Shown: in pieces, positions 47,725-56,679 of the stretch
How the letters are laid out: each line of letters begins with the position of its first letter
Numbering within the stretch: position 1 is the stretch's first letter
From: Achromobacter insuavis
GTDB taxonomy: Bacteria > Pseudomonadota > Gammaproteobacteria > Burkholderiales > Burkholderiaceae_B
Direction: 5' to 3'
Assembly (NCBI RefSeq): GCF_902859645.1
Contig: NZ_CADIJR010000017.1
Location: forward strand, 27,391 to 91,390
DNA: 64,000 nt
The notes under the pieces: generated by a model
The model's input: the letters and a program-made list of their open reading frames with translations, nothing else
Databases searched by the model: none
Told to the model about the DNA's origin: nothing
Translations under genes and position numbers: made by a program

Positions 47725-48690
47725 TCAGGCCGCGGGGAAATGATCGAAACCGGCGGGCAGCTGGGCCAGCGCTTGCCCGTCGGCGTCCAGCACCGCCAAT
47801 CCCGGCTGGGCCACGATGCGGCCCACCCGGGTCACGCGCGCGCCCACCGCCTGCGCGGCGGCCAGCACGGCGTCGCGGCGGGCGGCCGGCGCGGTGAAAC
47901 AAAGCTGGTAGACGTCGCCGCCGCCCAGCACGGCGCGGCGCACCGGATCGGCGGGCATGCCGGCCAGCGCGGCGGCCACGGGCATGCGGTCTTCCCGCAG
48001 CACCGCGCCCACGCGGCTGGCCGCGAGGATATGGCCCAGGTCCTGCAGCAGGCCGTCGGAAATATCGATGGCGGCGTGCGCGGTGCCGCGCAGCGCCAGC
48101 CCCAGCGCCACCTGCGGCTCGGGCCATTCCAGCGCGCCGCGGGTCGCGGCCAGCCGCGCCGCGTCGGCCGGGTACTGTCCGTCGAGCAGGCGATAGGCCA
48201 CGTCGGCCGCGCCCAGCTCGCCGGACACCCAGATATCGTCATCCGCCCGCGCGCCATCGCGGCGCAGCGCGGCGCCGGCCGGCACGGCGCCGAACACGGT
48301 CACGCTGATGGCCAGGTCATGGGCGCTGCGGGTGGTGTCGCCGCCGATCAACGGGCAGCCATGGACCGCGGCCAGCGCATGGAACCCGTCGGCAAACGCC
48401 GCCAGCCAAGGCTCATCCAGCCGCGGCAGCGCCAGCCCCAGCACGCAACCAATCGGCCGCGCACCCATGGCGGCCAGATCCGACAGGTTCACCGCCAGGG
48501 CCTTGTGCCCCAGCGCCTTCGGATCGACATCGGGAAAGAAATGCCGGCCTTCCAGCAGCAGATCCGTGCTGGTGGCCACCTGTTCGCCGGGCGGCACGGG
48601 AAACAACGCGCAGTCATCCCCCACGCCCAGCAGCCCCGCCGGCGCGGAGCGCGTGAAATAGCGCGCGATCAGATCGAATTCGGACGCCAC
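47725..48690 (-). CDS. thiL: Thiamine-monophosphate kinase
   Basis: This 321-residue ATP-dependent kinase makes thiamine diphosphate from the monophosphate. Motifs are SEFDLIARYF at the start, GVGDDCALFP (Mg-ATP site), SDLAAMGARP, GGDTTRS and DISDGLLQDLGHIL. The GTG at 48690 gives the usual N-terminus; an ATG at 48786 would add 32 atypical residues. It is transcribed in the same direction as nusB and ribH, about 250 bp downstream of nusB. Confidence 0.93.
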   Translation of the reverse strand: MASEFDLIARYFTRSAPAGLLGVGDDCALFPVPPGEQVATSTDLLLEGRHFFPDVDPKALGHKALAVNLSDLAAMGARPIGCVLGLALPRLDEPWLAAFADGFHALAAVHGCPLIGGDTTRSAHDLAISVTVFGAVPAGAALRRDGARADDDIWVSGELGAADVAYRLLDGQYPADAARLAATRGALEWPEPQVALGLALRGTAHAAIDISDGLLQDLGHILAASRVGAVLREDRMPVAAALAGMPADPVRRAVLGGGDVYQLCFTAPAARRDAVLAAAQAVGARVTRVGRIVAQPGLAVLDADGQALAQLPAGFDHFPAA

Positions 48691-48942
48691 GACAACTCCG
48701 CAGTCCGGCGCAACAGCCGGTATTGACTCCCAAACAGGAGCCCCGCTCCAAAGGGAGGATCGCCAAAGGAACGAGGGAAAGCTCACCGCAATAGGAAGCT
48801 TGCCCCAGGAAGCTCACCCCAAAAAAATGGGCTCCCCAAATGAAATAGGCCTCCCCAGACCCGGGCCGCGCGGATCCGGCTCCGCCGGTCCGCAGCGGCG
48901 CCCCCCTGGGGGGGAAGCGCGCAGCGCTTCGGGGGGGAAGAT
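48691..48942. repeat. GC-rich composite repeat region between nusB and thiL
   Basis: There is no gene. The stretch nearest nusB has a CCCCCC/GGGGGG dyad (48901-48914) next to a perfect hairpin GAAGCGC-GCA-GCGCTTC (48914-48930), then a G7 run. Further along are near-repeats of GGAAGCTTGCCCC/GGAAGCTCACCCC (about 48792-48820). From memory this resembles intergenic repeats common in Achromobacter and related genomes; that cannot be verified here. It may end the ribH-nusB transcript. Confidence 0.5.
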
Positions 48943-49434
48943 CTACTTCTTGATTTCGTGCGCGCGCACGTCCGCAGCCAGCTTGTCGAGCACGCCGTTG
49001 ACGAACTTGAAGCCGTCGGTGCCGCCGAACGACTTGGCCAGTTCCACGGCTTCATTGATGGCGACCTTGTACGGCACTTCGACATGATGGATCAGTTCGA
49101 AGCTGCCGATCAGCAGGATGCCATGCTCGACCGGCGACAGCTCGGCCAGCGGGCGGTCGACGTAGGGCGTGAAACGCTCGCGCAGCGCGGGCGCTTCGCG
49201 CAGGACGCCATGCAGCAAGGTCTTGAACCACTGCGCGTCGGCCTCGGAGAATTCCTCGGTGTCGCGCAGGTGGGCGTCGATCTCGCCGGCGTCCTGCGTG
49301 CCTTCGCCGCCGCGCAGCAGCCACGCGTACACGCCCTGCAGCGCGAATTCGCGCGCACGGCGGCGCGCGCTGCGGGCGTTGGCGCGGGCTTGCGCCGCGC
49401 TATCAGCGCTGGTCGTCGTCTTCTTCGTCGTCAA
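48943..49434 (-). CDS. nusB: Transcription antitermination factor NusB
   Basis: This 163-residue all-helical protein acts with NusE (S10) in rRNA antitermination. Motifs are [18 protein letters not shown] at the N-terminus and the conserved [23 protein letters not shown] and [34 protein letters not shown]. Its first 32 bp overlap the 3' end of ribH in another frame, so the two are translationally linked. Confidence 0.95.
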   Translation of the reverse strand: MTTKKTTTSADSAAQARANARSARRRAREFALQGVYAWLLRGGEGTQDAGEIDAHLRDTEEFSEADAQWFKTLLHGVLREAPALRERFTPYVDRPLAELSPVEHGILLIGSFELIHHVEVPYKVAINEAVELAKSFGGTDGFKFVNGVLDKLAADVRAHEIKK

Positions 49435-49933
49435 AATCTTCGTCCTCGTCTTCGTCGTCTTCGTCTTCTTCCTCGGGCTCCAGGGCCGCCACCAGGTTGG
49501 CCATTTCGACGGCCACCTGGGCGCAGTCGCGGCCCTTGCCGGCGGCGCGGGCTTGCGCCTGCTCGTCGGTGTCCACGGTCAGCACGCCGTTGGCGACCGG
49601 GATGCCGGTCTCGAGGGAGATGCGGGTGATAGCAGTGGCCATTTCGTTGCTGACCACTTCAAAGTGATAGGTCTCGCCGCGGATGACCGCGCCCAGCGCG
49701 ATCAGGGCGTCGAACTCGAACGTCTCGGCCATGTGCGACAGGGCCACGCCCAGTTCCAGGGCGCCGGGCACGGTGGCGACCATCACGTCGCGCTCGTCCA
49801 CGCCGAGTTCGGCCAGTTCCTTCAGGCACGCTTCGAGCTCGGCCTGGCCGATCTCTTCGTTGAAGCGGGCGCGTACGATGCCGATGTGCAGCCCTTCGCC
49901 GTTCAGGTCGGGGGTAAGGATGTAAGGGTTCAT
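49403..49933 (-). CDS. ribH: 6,7-Dimethyl-8-ribityllumazine synthase
   Basis: This 176-residue lumazine synthase performs the penultimate step of riboflavin synthesis. Motifs are [46 protein letters not shown] and [12 protein letters not shown]. The C-terminus is an unusual strongly acidic tail of about 25 residues ([18 protein letters not shown]...), in the segment that overlaps nusB. It is directly downstream of ribB, 10 bp apart. Confidence 0.95.
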   Translation of the reverse strand: MNPYILTPDLNGEGLHIGIVRARFNEEIGQAELEACLKELAELGVDERDVMVATVPGALELGVALSHMAETFEFDALIALGAVIRGETYHFEVVSNEMATAITRISLETGIPVANGVLTVDTDEQAQARAAGKGRDCAQVAVEMANLVAALEPEEEDEDDEDEDEDFDDEEDDDQR

Positions 49934-49943
49934 GTGTCGGCCT

Positions 49944-51119
49944 TCAGTGTGTTGCGGGAGTGTTCAGAGGGTCGCAATCGTAACCCGTAATGGTGAGCGA
50001 GAAGCCCGCCATGCTGGGCATCTTGCGCGGCCGGGCCAGCAGCCTCATCTGGCCCACGTTCAGGTCGCGCAGGATCTGGGCGCCGATGCCGTAGGTGCGC
50101 AGGCCGAAACGGTCGGCGTTGGCGGGGTTGGCATTGGCCTTGGGGTCGTTCCAGCCGGCGATCTGCGCGAACAGGTGTTCGGTGGAGGACTGGCAGTTCA
50201 TCAGCACCAGCACGCCGGCCGGCGCCTGCGAAATGGTCTGCAGGGCCTGCGCCACGCCCCAGCTGTGCGGGCTGGCGCCGGTATCCAGCACGTCCAGCAC
50301 CGAGGCCGGCTCGTGCACGCGCACCAGGGTCTCGACGTCAGGCGTCACGGTACCATGCACCAGCGCCAGGTGGGCCGAGCCGGTGGCCGCGTCTTCGTAG
50401 GCCACGGCCTCGAACGTGCCCCAGGCGGTCTGCATGCTGCGCTTGCCGACGCGCTTGACGATGGATTCGTGCTCGCTGCGGTATTGGATCAGGTCGGCGA
50501 TGGTGCCGATCTTCAGGCCGTGTTCGCGGGCGAATTCGACCAGGTCGGGCAGGCGCGCCATGGTGCCGTCCGGCTTGAGGATCTCGCAGATCACGGCGGC
50601 CGGGGTCAGGCCGGCCATGGCGGTCAGGTCGCAGCCCGCCTCGGTGTGGCCGGCGCGCACCAGCACGCCGCCGGGCACGGCGCGTACCGGGAAGATATGG
50701 CCGGGTTGGACCAGGTCGGACGGCTTGGCGTCGCGCGCCACCGCCACCTGGATGGTGCGGGCGCGGTCGGCGGCCGAAATGCCGGTCTCGACGCCTTCGG
50801 CGGCCTCGATCGACTGGGTGAAATTGGTGCCGTATCGCGTGCCGTTGCGGGCCGCCATCAGGGGCAGGTCCAGCTGGCGGCAGCGCTCTTCGGTCAGGGT
50901 CAGGCACACCAGCCCGCGGCCGTGGGTGACCATGAAGTTGATGGCTTCGGGCGTGACGAATTCGGCGGCCATGACGAGGTCGCCTTCATTTTCACGGTCT
51001 TCCTCGTCAACCAGGATGACGATGCGGCCGGCGCGCAGCTCGGCGATGATCTCGGCGACCGAGGCGATATCGAAGGATTCCGGCTCGGAGCCGGGCAACG
51101 GGGACAACTGGACGGACAT
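49944..51119 (-). CDS. ribB: 3,4-Dihydroxy-2-butanone 4-phosphate synthase with degenerate GTP cyclohydrolase II-like domain
   Basis: This 391-residue two-domain protein has an N-terminal DHBP synthase domain (about 15-215) with [10 protein letters not shown] (38-47), [11 protein letters not shown] and [11 protein letters not shown] intact. The C-terminal half (about 228-385) is related to GTP cyclohydrolase II. However, the Zn-binding cysteine cluster expected after RVH is replaced by [18 protein letters not shown], with no cysteines. [10 protein letters not shown] is retained. This matches the RibBX pattern, so only RibB activity is expected and a separate RibA should exist elsewhere. Confidence 0.9.
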   Translation of the reverse strand: MSVQLSPLPGSEPESFDIASVAEIIAELRAGRIVILVDEEDRENEGDLVMAAEFVTPEAINFMVTHGRGLVCLTLTEERCRQLDLPLMAARNGTRYGTNFTQSIEAAEGVETGISAADRARTIQVAVARDAKPSDLVQPGHIFPVRAVPGGVLVRAGHTEAGCDLTAMAGLTPAAVICEILKPDGTMARLPDLVEFAREHGLKIGTIADLIQYRSEHESIVKRVGKRSMQTAWGTFEAVAYEDAATGSAHLALVHGTVTPDVETLVRVHEPASVLDVLDTGASPHSWGVAQALQTISQAPAGVLVLMNCQSSTEHLFAQIAGWNDPKANANPANADRFGLRTYGIGAQILRDLNVGQMRLLARPRKMPSMAGFSLTITGYDCDPLNTPATH

Positions 51120-51266
51120 GGCGGGCACGCAAACCAGGCGGGAAAGCCCGGATTTTACCGCCCCTGGCGCCATATCCCCTACCGGACCGCGCCGCCCCCG
51201 CCCAAACAGGGCCGTCCGGTTAAACTTTCGGCCGGAGAACACCCCATAAAACCAAGGAAAAACGCC

Positions 51267-52073
51267 ATGCAAGCCCTTGCGGCCATGCCTTCGACCGTCG
51301 CGGCGGGGATCCGCGTCGTGCTCACCGACATCGACGACACCCTGACCACCGAAGGCCGGCTGCCGGCCGACGCCTACGCCGCCCTGGAACGCCTGGAACA
51401 GGCCGGCATCCAGGTGGTGCCGATCACCGGCCGCCCGGCCGGCTGGTGCGACCACATCGCCCGCATGTGGCCGGTGCGCGCGGTGGTCGGCGAGAACGGC
51501 GCGTTCTACTACGCCTACGACCGCCAGGCGCGCCGCATGGTCACGCACTACTGGACCGACGCGGCCTCGCGCCAGGCCAGCCGCAAGCAGCTGGACGCCA
51601 TCCGCGACCGGGTGCTGGCCGAGGTGCCCGGCGCCGCCGTCGCCAGCGACCAGGACTACCGCGTGGCCGACCTGGCCATCGACTTCTGCGAGGACGTGCC
51701 GCCCCTGCCCGAGGCCGACATCGGCCGCATCGTGCGCATCTTCGAAGACGCCGGCGCCCAGGCCAAGGTCAGCTCCATCCACGTCAACGGCTGGTTCGGC
51801 GACTACGACAAGCTGACCATGACGCGCACCCTGTTCCAGCGCGAATTCGGCATCGACGTGGCCAGCGCGCTCGACAGCACGCTCTTCATCGGCGACTCGC
51901 CCAACGACGAACCGATGTTCGCCTACTTCCCGGTCTCGGTCGGCGTGGCCAACATCCAGTCGCAGCTGCACCGCCTGACGCGCCGGCCCGCCTACGTGGC
52001 CGCGTTCCATGGCGGCGCCGGCTTCACCGAGATGGCCGACCGCCTGCTGGCCGCCCGCGCCGTCACCGCCTGA
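51267..52073 (+). CDS. HAD superfamily phosphatase (class IIB-like)
   Basis: This 268-residue hydrolase has motif I LTDIDDTLTTEG with the DxD nucleophile pair, motif II in VVPITGRPAGW and motif IV GDSPNDEPMFAYF. The cap lies between motifs II and III (about 85-190), as in Cof-type enzymes. It lies 10 bp before the IclR gene and upstream of the phosphonate-type importer. Dephosphorylation of an imported or derived organophosphate is a reasonable inference, but the substrate is not known. Confidence 0.82.
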   Translation: MQALAAMPSTVAAGIRVVLTDIDDTLTTEGRLPADAYAALERLEQAGIQVVPITGRPAGWCDHIARMWPVRAVVGENGAFYYAYDRQARRMVTHYWTDAASRQASRKQLDAIRDRVLAEVPGAAVASDQDYRVADLAIDFCEDVPPLPEADIGRIVRIFEDAGAQAKVSSIHVNGWFGDYDKLTMTRTLFQREFGIDVASALDSTLFIGDSPNDEPMFAYFPVSVGVANIQSQLHRLTRRPAYVAAFHGGAGFTEMADRLLAARAVTA

Positions 52074-52083
52074 GGCACGCACC

Positions 52084-52899
52084 GTGGCCACCACCAAACC
52101 CGCCGCCCCCGCCGCCAACGACGGCCGCCGCAGCATCCAGTCCATCGAAGTCGGCGTGCCGCTGCTGGCCGCGCTGGTCGACGCCGCCAAGCCGTTGACG
52201 CTGCGCGACCTGGCCGCCGGCGCCGGCATGACCTCGGCCAAGGCCCACCCCTACCTGGTCAGCTTCATCCGCGTCGGCCTGGTGCAGCAGGACAGCATCA
52301 CCGGCCAGTACGAGCTGGGGCCGTTCGCCCTGCAGATGGGACTGGTCAGCCTGCAGCGGCTGGATCCGGTGCGCATCGCCATGCCCGAGATCGCCAAGCT
52401 GCAATCCGAGATCGGCCACACCCTGGGGATCGCGGTGCTGGGCTCGCACGGCCCCACCATGATCCACATGACCGAGGCCAGCTACCCGGTGCACGTGAAC
52501 ATGCGCAAGGGCACCGTGATGTCCATGCTGCACACCGCCACCGGCCTGGTGTTCGCGGCCTGGCTGCCGCCCAAGGTCAGCGAGCACTACATCGCCCGCG
52601 AGGAAGGCGACACCGCCGTCATCGCCAGCGTGCCGCCGCCGCGCAAGGCCACCCGCGCCAACATCGAGGCGCAACTGGCCGACATCCGCGTGCACGGCAT
52701 GGCGCGCGCCCTGGGCAACCCGCTGCCGGGCGTCGACGCCCTGTCGGTGCCGGTATTCGACAACACCGGCAACATCGTGCTGGCGCTGACCAGCCTGGGC
52801 CCCACCGGCCTGTTCGACGTGTCCTGGGACGGCGCCATCGCCCGCCCCCTGCTGGCCTGCGCGCAGGAAATCTCGCGCAAGCTCGGCTACCGCGCCTGA
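52084..52899 (+). CDS. IclR family transcriptional regulator
   Basis: This 271-residue regulator has a winged-helix N-terminus (about 18-85; SIQSIEVGVPLLAALVDAAKPLTLRDLAAGAGMTSAKAHPYLVSFIRVGLV). An IclR effector domain follows (about 95-270). The start is GTG at 52084. It probably controls the phnDCEE' genes downstream, whose leader has several CGAAC half-sites. Confidence 0.88.
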   Translation: MATTKPAAPAANDGRRSIQSIEVGVPLLAALVDAAKPLTLRDLAAGAGMTSAKAHPYLVSFIRVGLVQQDSITGQYELGPFALQMGLVSLQRLDPVRIAMPEIAKLQSEIGHTLGIAVLGSHGPTMIHMTEASYPVHVNMRKGTVMSMLHTATGLVFAAWLPPKVSEHYIAREEGDTAVIASVPPPRKATRANIEAQLADIRVHGMARALGNPLPGVDALSVPVFDNTGNIVLALTSLGPTGLFDVSWDGAIARPLLACAQEISRKLGYRA

Positions 52900-52964
52900 C
52901 CTGTCTCCCCGCCTGACCCACGCCCCGCGGCGGATCTCCCGATCCGCCCGCGGGCCGTCGCCTC

Positions 52965-53002
52965 GTTCGCGCAGAAACGAATTCCAAGCGAACAAAACGA
53001 AC
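52965..53002. promoter_or_regulatory. Cluster of GTTCG/CGAAC half-sites upstream of phnD
   Basis: GTTCG (52965), CGAAT (52978), CGAAC (52989) and CGAAC (52998) lie within 38 bp, the last two in a 9-bp direct repeat CGAACAAAA/CGAACAAAT. This is a candidate binding region for the adjacent IclR regulator. A stem GCGGATC-TCCC-GATCCGC lies just upstream (about 52930-52947) after the iclR stop. Nothing coding is seen in the 207-bp gap. Confidence 0.4.
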
Positions 53003-53106
53003 AAATCCCGAAAAAAAAGGCAGGGACTTTCCCAAGTGTCCGTCCCCCGCTTGTATGTTTGAATTCAGTTACCAGTCATATTCAGACCTATAAGAGGAGA
53101 CATACG

Positions 53107-54114
53107 ATGCGCGCATTGCGTCACCTGCAAGCGGCCTCGCTGGCCGCGCTCGCGGTCGGAGCGTTCGGGGCGTCCACCGCCCACGCCGCCGACACCTGCC
53201 CGAACCGGGGCGACCTGGACCAGATGTACTGCGACGCCAACAAGGACCTGGTGGCCGACACGCCCACCGATCCGGCCAAGCTCAAGACGCCGTCGACCCT
53301 GGTGTTCACCTACACCCCGGTGGAAGACCCGGCGGTGTACGAAGACATCTTCAAGCCGTTCACCAAGCACCTGTCCGAATGCACCGGCAAGCGCGTGGTG
53401 TTCTACCAGGTGCAGAGCAACGCCGCCGAGATCGAGGCCATGCGCTCGGGCCGCCTGCACGTGGGCGGCTTCTCCACCGGCCCCACCGCCTTCGCCGTGA
53501 ACATCGCCGGCGCGGTGCCGTTCGCCGTCAAGGGCTACGCCGATGGCTTCCAGGGCTACAACCTGATCGTCATCGTCAAGAAGGACAGCCCCTACCAGAA
53601 GCTCACCGACCTCAAGGGCAAGAAGCTGGCGCACACCGCGCCGTCGTCGAACTCCGGCCACATGGCGCCCGTGGCGCTGTTCCCCAAGGAAGGCCTGACG
53701 CCCGACAAGGACTACAAGGTGGTGTTCTCGGGCAAGCACGACCAGTCCGTCATGGGCGTGAACTCGGGCGACTACGACGCCGCCGCCGTGGCCTCGGACG
53801 TGTTCAAGCGCATGATCGAGCGCGGCCAGGTCAAGGAAGCCGACTTCCGCGTCATCTACAAGAGCGAGAAATTCCCCACCTCGTCGTTCGCCTACGCGCA
53901 TGACCTGGAGCCGAAGTTCCGCGACCAGATGCTCAAGTGCTTCTACGACTACCGCTTCCCGGCCGAGATGTCCAAGGCCTTCGACGGCGCCGACCGCTTC
54001 TATCCGGTGACCTATCAGAAGGACTGGGCCATCGTGCGCCAGGTCGCCGAATCCGGCGGCGAAAGCTTCAACCGCGCCGCCTACGACCGCGAATCCGCCA
54101 AGAGCAAGAAGTAA
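53107..54114 (+). CDS. phnD: Phosphonate-type ABC substrate-binding protein
   Basis: This 335-residue periplasmic protein has a signal peptide ending STAHAAD. The PhnD-like fold is seen in [55 protein letters not shown] and [18 protein letters not shown]. The ligand may be a phosphonate, phosphite or phosphate ester; the sequence does not tell. It has a good AGAGGAGA ribosome-binding site. It is the first gene of the four-gene importer. Confidence 0.87.
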   Translation: MRALRHLQAASLAALAVGAFGASTAHAADTCPNRGDLDQMYCDANKDLVADTPTDPAKLKTPSTLVFTYTPVEDPAVYEDIFKPFTKHLSECTGKRVVFYQVQSNAAEIEAMRSGRLHVGGFSTGPTAFAVNIAGAVPFAVKGYADGFQGYNLIVIVKKDSPYQKLTDLKGKKLAHTAPSSNSGHMAPVALFPKEGLTPDKDYKVVFSGKHDQSVMGVNSGDYDAAAVASDVFKRMIERGQVKEADFRVIYKSEKFPTSSFAYAHDLEPKFRDQMLKCFYDYRFPAEMSKAFDGADRFYPVTYQKDWAIVRQVAESGGESFNRAAYDRESAKSKK

Positions 54115-54119
54115 TCAGC

Positions 54120-54890
54120 ATGACGACGTCGCTACGCATTTCCGGCCTGGTCAAGGAATACCGGGCCGGCCGGCCGGTACTGAACGGCATCGACCTGCAG
54201 ATCGCGGGACGCGGCCTGACCGCCATCATCGGCCCCTCCGGCACCGGCAAGAGCACGCTCCTGCGCTGCATCAACCGGCTGATCGAGCCGACCCGCGGCG
54301 AGATCGTGCTGGAGTCCGGCGACGGCGCGGTCGACCTGGCCCGGGTGCGTGGCGCGTCGCTGCGGCGCGCGCGCCGGCGCATCGGCATGGTGTTCCAGGA
54401 ATACAACCTGGTCGAACGCCTGACCGTGATGGAAAACCTGCTGACCGGACGGCTGGGCTACACCGGCGCCTTCAAGGCCTGGACCCGCCGCTTCGAGGCC
54501 GAGGACATCGAGCACGCCTACCAGCTGCTCGATACCGTCGGCCTGGCGGGTTTCGCCGACCAGCGCGCCGACGCCCTGTCGGGCGGCCAGCGCCAGCGCG
54601 TGGGCATCGCCCGCGCGCTGATGCAGCGTCCGCAACTGCTGCTGGCCGATGAGCCGACCTCGTCGCTCGACCCCAAGACCTCGGTCGAGATCATGGAGCT
54701 GCTGGCGGCGCAGGGCGACGCCAGCGGCATCCCCGTGATCGTGAACATCCATGACGTCGAACTGGCGCGGCGCTACGCCGGCCGCATCGTCGGCATGTCG
54801 GGCGGCCACGTGGTCTATGACGGCGACGGCCATGGCCTGGACGCCAACATGCTCAAGACCATCTACGGAGGCGAGTCTTGGCTGGCGTAA
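54120..54890 (+). CDS. phnC: Phosphonate-type ABC transporter ATPase
   Basis: This 256-residue ATPase has Walker [10 protein letters not shown], signature [15 protein letters not shown] and Walker [13 protein letters not shown]. PhnC-specific stretches are [23 protein letters not shown] and [18 protein letters not shown]. It begins 5 bp after phnD and its stop overlaps the next start. Confidence 0.92.
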   Translation: MTTSLRISGLVKEYRAGRPVLNGIDLQIAGRGLTAIIGPSGTGKSTLLRCINRLIEPTRGEIVLESGDGAVDLARVRGASLRRARRRIGMVFQEYNLVERLTVMENLLTGRLGYTGAFKAWTRRFEAEDIEHAYQLLDTVGLAGFADQRADALSGGQRQRVGIARALMQRPQLLLADEPTSSLDPKTSVEIMELLAAQGDASGIPVIVNIHDVELARRYAGRIVGMSGGHVVYDGDGHGLDANMLKTIYGGESWLA

Positions 54891-55789
54891 TGACTCCTCG
54901 TCCGTCCCACCCGCGTCCCTTCGCGCTGTCCGGCCGCGCCAAGGCCGGCGTGCTGCTGCTGGTGCTGTACACGGTCTACGCGGCCGCGCAGCTGGACTTC
55001 AGCTGGGCCCGCTTCGAAAGCGGCATGGGCCATGCGTCGACCTTCCTGGCGCGCATGTTCCCGCCCAATTTCGAGAAGCCCGCCACGCTGTGGAAGGGCA
55101 TCGCCGAGAGCCTGGAGATCGCCGTGCTGGCCTCGGTGCTGGGCATCCTGTTCGCGCTGCCCGTGGGCCTGCTGGGCGCGCGCAACCTGATGCCGGCGTG
55201 GGTCTCGTGGCCTGCCCGTTCGCTCGTGGCGCTGTGCCGCGCCCTGCATCCGGTGATCGTCGCCATCCTGTTCGTCAAGGCCGTGGGCTTTGGCGCGCTG
55301 GCCGGCATCCTGGCGCTGACGGTGGCCTCGATCGGCTTCATCGGCAAGCTGTTCACCGAGGCCATCGAGGAAATCTCGCTCAAGCAGGTCGAAGCGGTGC
55401 GCGCCACCGGCGCCTCGTTCGCCAACGTGCTCGCCTTCGGCGTGCTGCCGCAGGTGTTCGCGCGCTTCATCGGCTTTGCCACTTACCAGTTCGACTCGAA
55501 CCTGCGCAACTCCACCATGGTCGGCATCGTCGGCGCCGGCGGCGTGGGCGGCACGCTGTTCTCGGCCTTCCAGCGCTTCGACTACGACTTCGTCAGCGCC
55601 ATCCTGCTGACCCTGATCGCCATCATCATGCTGGGCGAGATCCTGGCGGGCTTCGTGCGCGCCGTGTTCCTGGACAACCTGGGCTTCGACCGCATCCTGC
55701 AGGGCCGCTTCGCCGGCGCCCGCGGCCTGGGCTCCAGCGCCTCCAAGGCGGCCTACCGGGCCGCGCGCAAGACGGAGGCGGACAAATGA
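54890..55789 (+). CDS. phnE: Phosphonate-type ABC permease (PhnE, first)
   Basis: This 299-residue membrane subunit has about six helices. Motifs are FPPNFEKPATLWKGIAESLEIAVLASVLGILFALPVGLLGARNL and VEAVRATGASFANVLAFGVLPQV. The ATG at 54890 overlaps the phnC stop by one base; a TTG at 54878 is possible. It likely forms a heterodimer with the second PhnE-type subunit. Confidence 0.9.
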   Translation: MTPRPSHPRPFALSGRAKAGVLLLVLYTVYAAAQLDFSWARFESGMGHASTFLARMFPPNFEKPATLWKGIAESLEIAVLASVLGILFALPVGLLGARNLMPAWVSWPARSLVALCRALHPVIVAILFVKAVGFGALAGILALTVASIGFIGKLFTEAIEEISLKQVEAVRATGASFANVLAFGVLPQVFARFIGFATYQFDSNLRNSTMVGIVGAGGVGGTLFSAFQRFDYDFVSAILLTLIAIIMLGEILAGFVRAVFLDNLGFDRILQGRFAGARGLGSSASKAAYRAARKTEADK

Positions 55790-56610
55790 ACACGCACGCC
55801 CCCACCCTGCCCACCGCCAACGCGCCGCGCGTCTGGCACCGCTACAGCCTGGGCCAGCGGCTGCTGCGCTTCGCCCTCTACCTGCTGCTGGTGGCCGCCA
55901 TCGTGCAGGCCATCCGCGGCGTCGAGGTCATCCCGGAGTTCCTGTACGACGCGCCCGAGCAGATGGCCGACCTGTTCCAGCGCATGTGGCCGGTGGACTG
56001 GGCCCACTATCGCGGCGGCGTGCACGACGCGCTGATCGAGACCCTGCACATCGCCACGCTCGGCACCATCCTGTCGGTCATCATGGCGGTGCCCGTGGGC
56101 CTGCTGGCGGCCAACAACCTCACGCCCAGCAAGACCATCAACATGCTCGCGCGCCTGGTCCTGGTGTCCAGCCGCTCGGTCAACTCGCTGGTCTGGGCGC
56201 TGCTGTTCATCGCCATCTTCGGCCCCGGCGCGCTGGCCGGCACGCTGGCCATCGCGTTCCGCTCCATCGGCTTCGTCGGCAAGCTGGTGGGCGAAGCGAT
56301 CGAGGAAGCGCAGCGCGGCCCGATCGAGGCCGTCACCGCCACCGGCGCCAGCAAGGCCTCGGTGATCTGGTACGCCTACTGGCCGCAGATCCGCCCGGCG
56401 TTCTGGTCCATCGTGCTGCTACGCTGGGACATCAACGTGCGCGAATCCGCCGTGCTCGGCCTGGTCGGCGCCGGCGGCATCGGCATGGCGCTGGACACCG
56501 CGCTCAACCTGTTCCAGTGGGACCGCGTCGCGCTGGTGCTGGCCGCCATCTTCGTGGTGGTGGTGCTGGCCGAGATCCTCATCACCCAGGCGCGCAAGCG
56601 CATCCTCTGA
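55786..56610 (+). CDS. phnE: Phosphonate-type ABC permease (PhnE, second)
   Basis: This 274-residue subunit is paralogous to the preceding one. It contains DALIETLHIATLGTILSVIMAVPVGLLAANNLTPSK and IEAVTATGASKASVIWYAYWPQI. It overlaps the previous gene by 4 bp. It is the last gene of the importer operon and is followed by a strong terminator at 56637. Confidence 0.9.
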   Translation: MNTHAPTLPTANAPRVWHRYSLGQRLLRFALYLLLVAAIVQAIRGVEVIPEFLYDAPEQMADLFQRMWPVDWAHYRGGVHDALIETLHIATLGTILSVIMAVPVGLLAANNLTPSKTINMLARLVLVSSRSVNSLVWALLFIAIFGPGALAGTLAIAFRSIGFVGKLVGEAIEEAQRGPIEAVTATGASKASVIWYAYWPQIRPAFWSIVLLRWDINVRESAVLGLVGAGGIGMALDTALNLFQWDRVALVLAAIFVVVVLAEILITQARKRIL

Positions 56611-56636
56611 CGCGCCCGCAAACGACGTTCCTTTGC

Positions 56637-56663
56637 GCCGCCTGGCAACGGGCGGTTTTTTTT
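56637..56663 (+). terminator. Rho-independent terminator after the phn-type operon
   Basis: The stem CCGCC (56638-56642)/GGCGG (56651-56655) has a 7-nt loop and is followed by eight T residues. It sits between the convergent permease and autotransporter genes. Confidence 0.85.
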
Positions 56664-56679
56664 GCCCGCGCGGGACGCA

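Noticed and set aside
49944-51119. Frameshift or sequencing error destroying a GTP cyclohydrolase II domain
   Set aside because: The frame is continuous, flanking conserved segments are retained in frame, and degenerate RibBX-type proteins are an established class.
52923-52954. Strong hairpin after the iclR gene as a terminator
   Set aside because: The stem is long, but no T-tract follows; it is only mentioned with the leader region.
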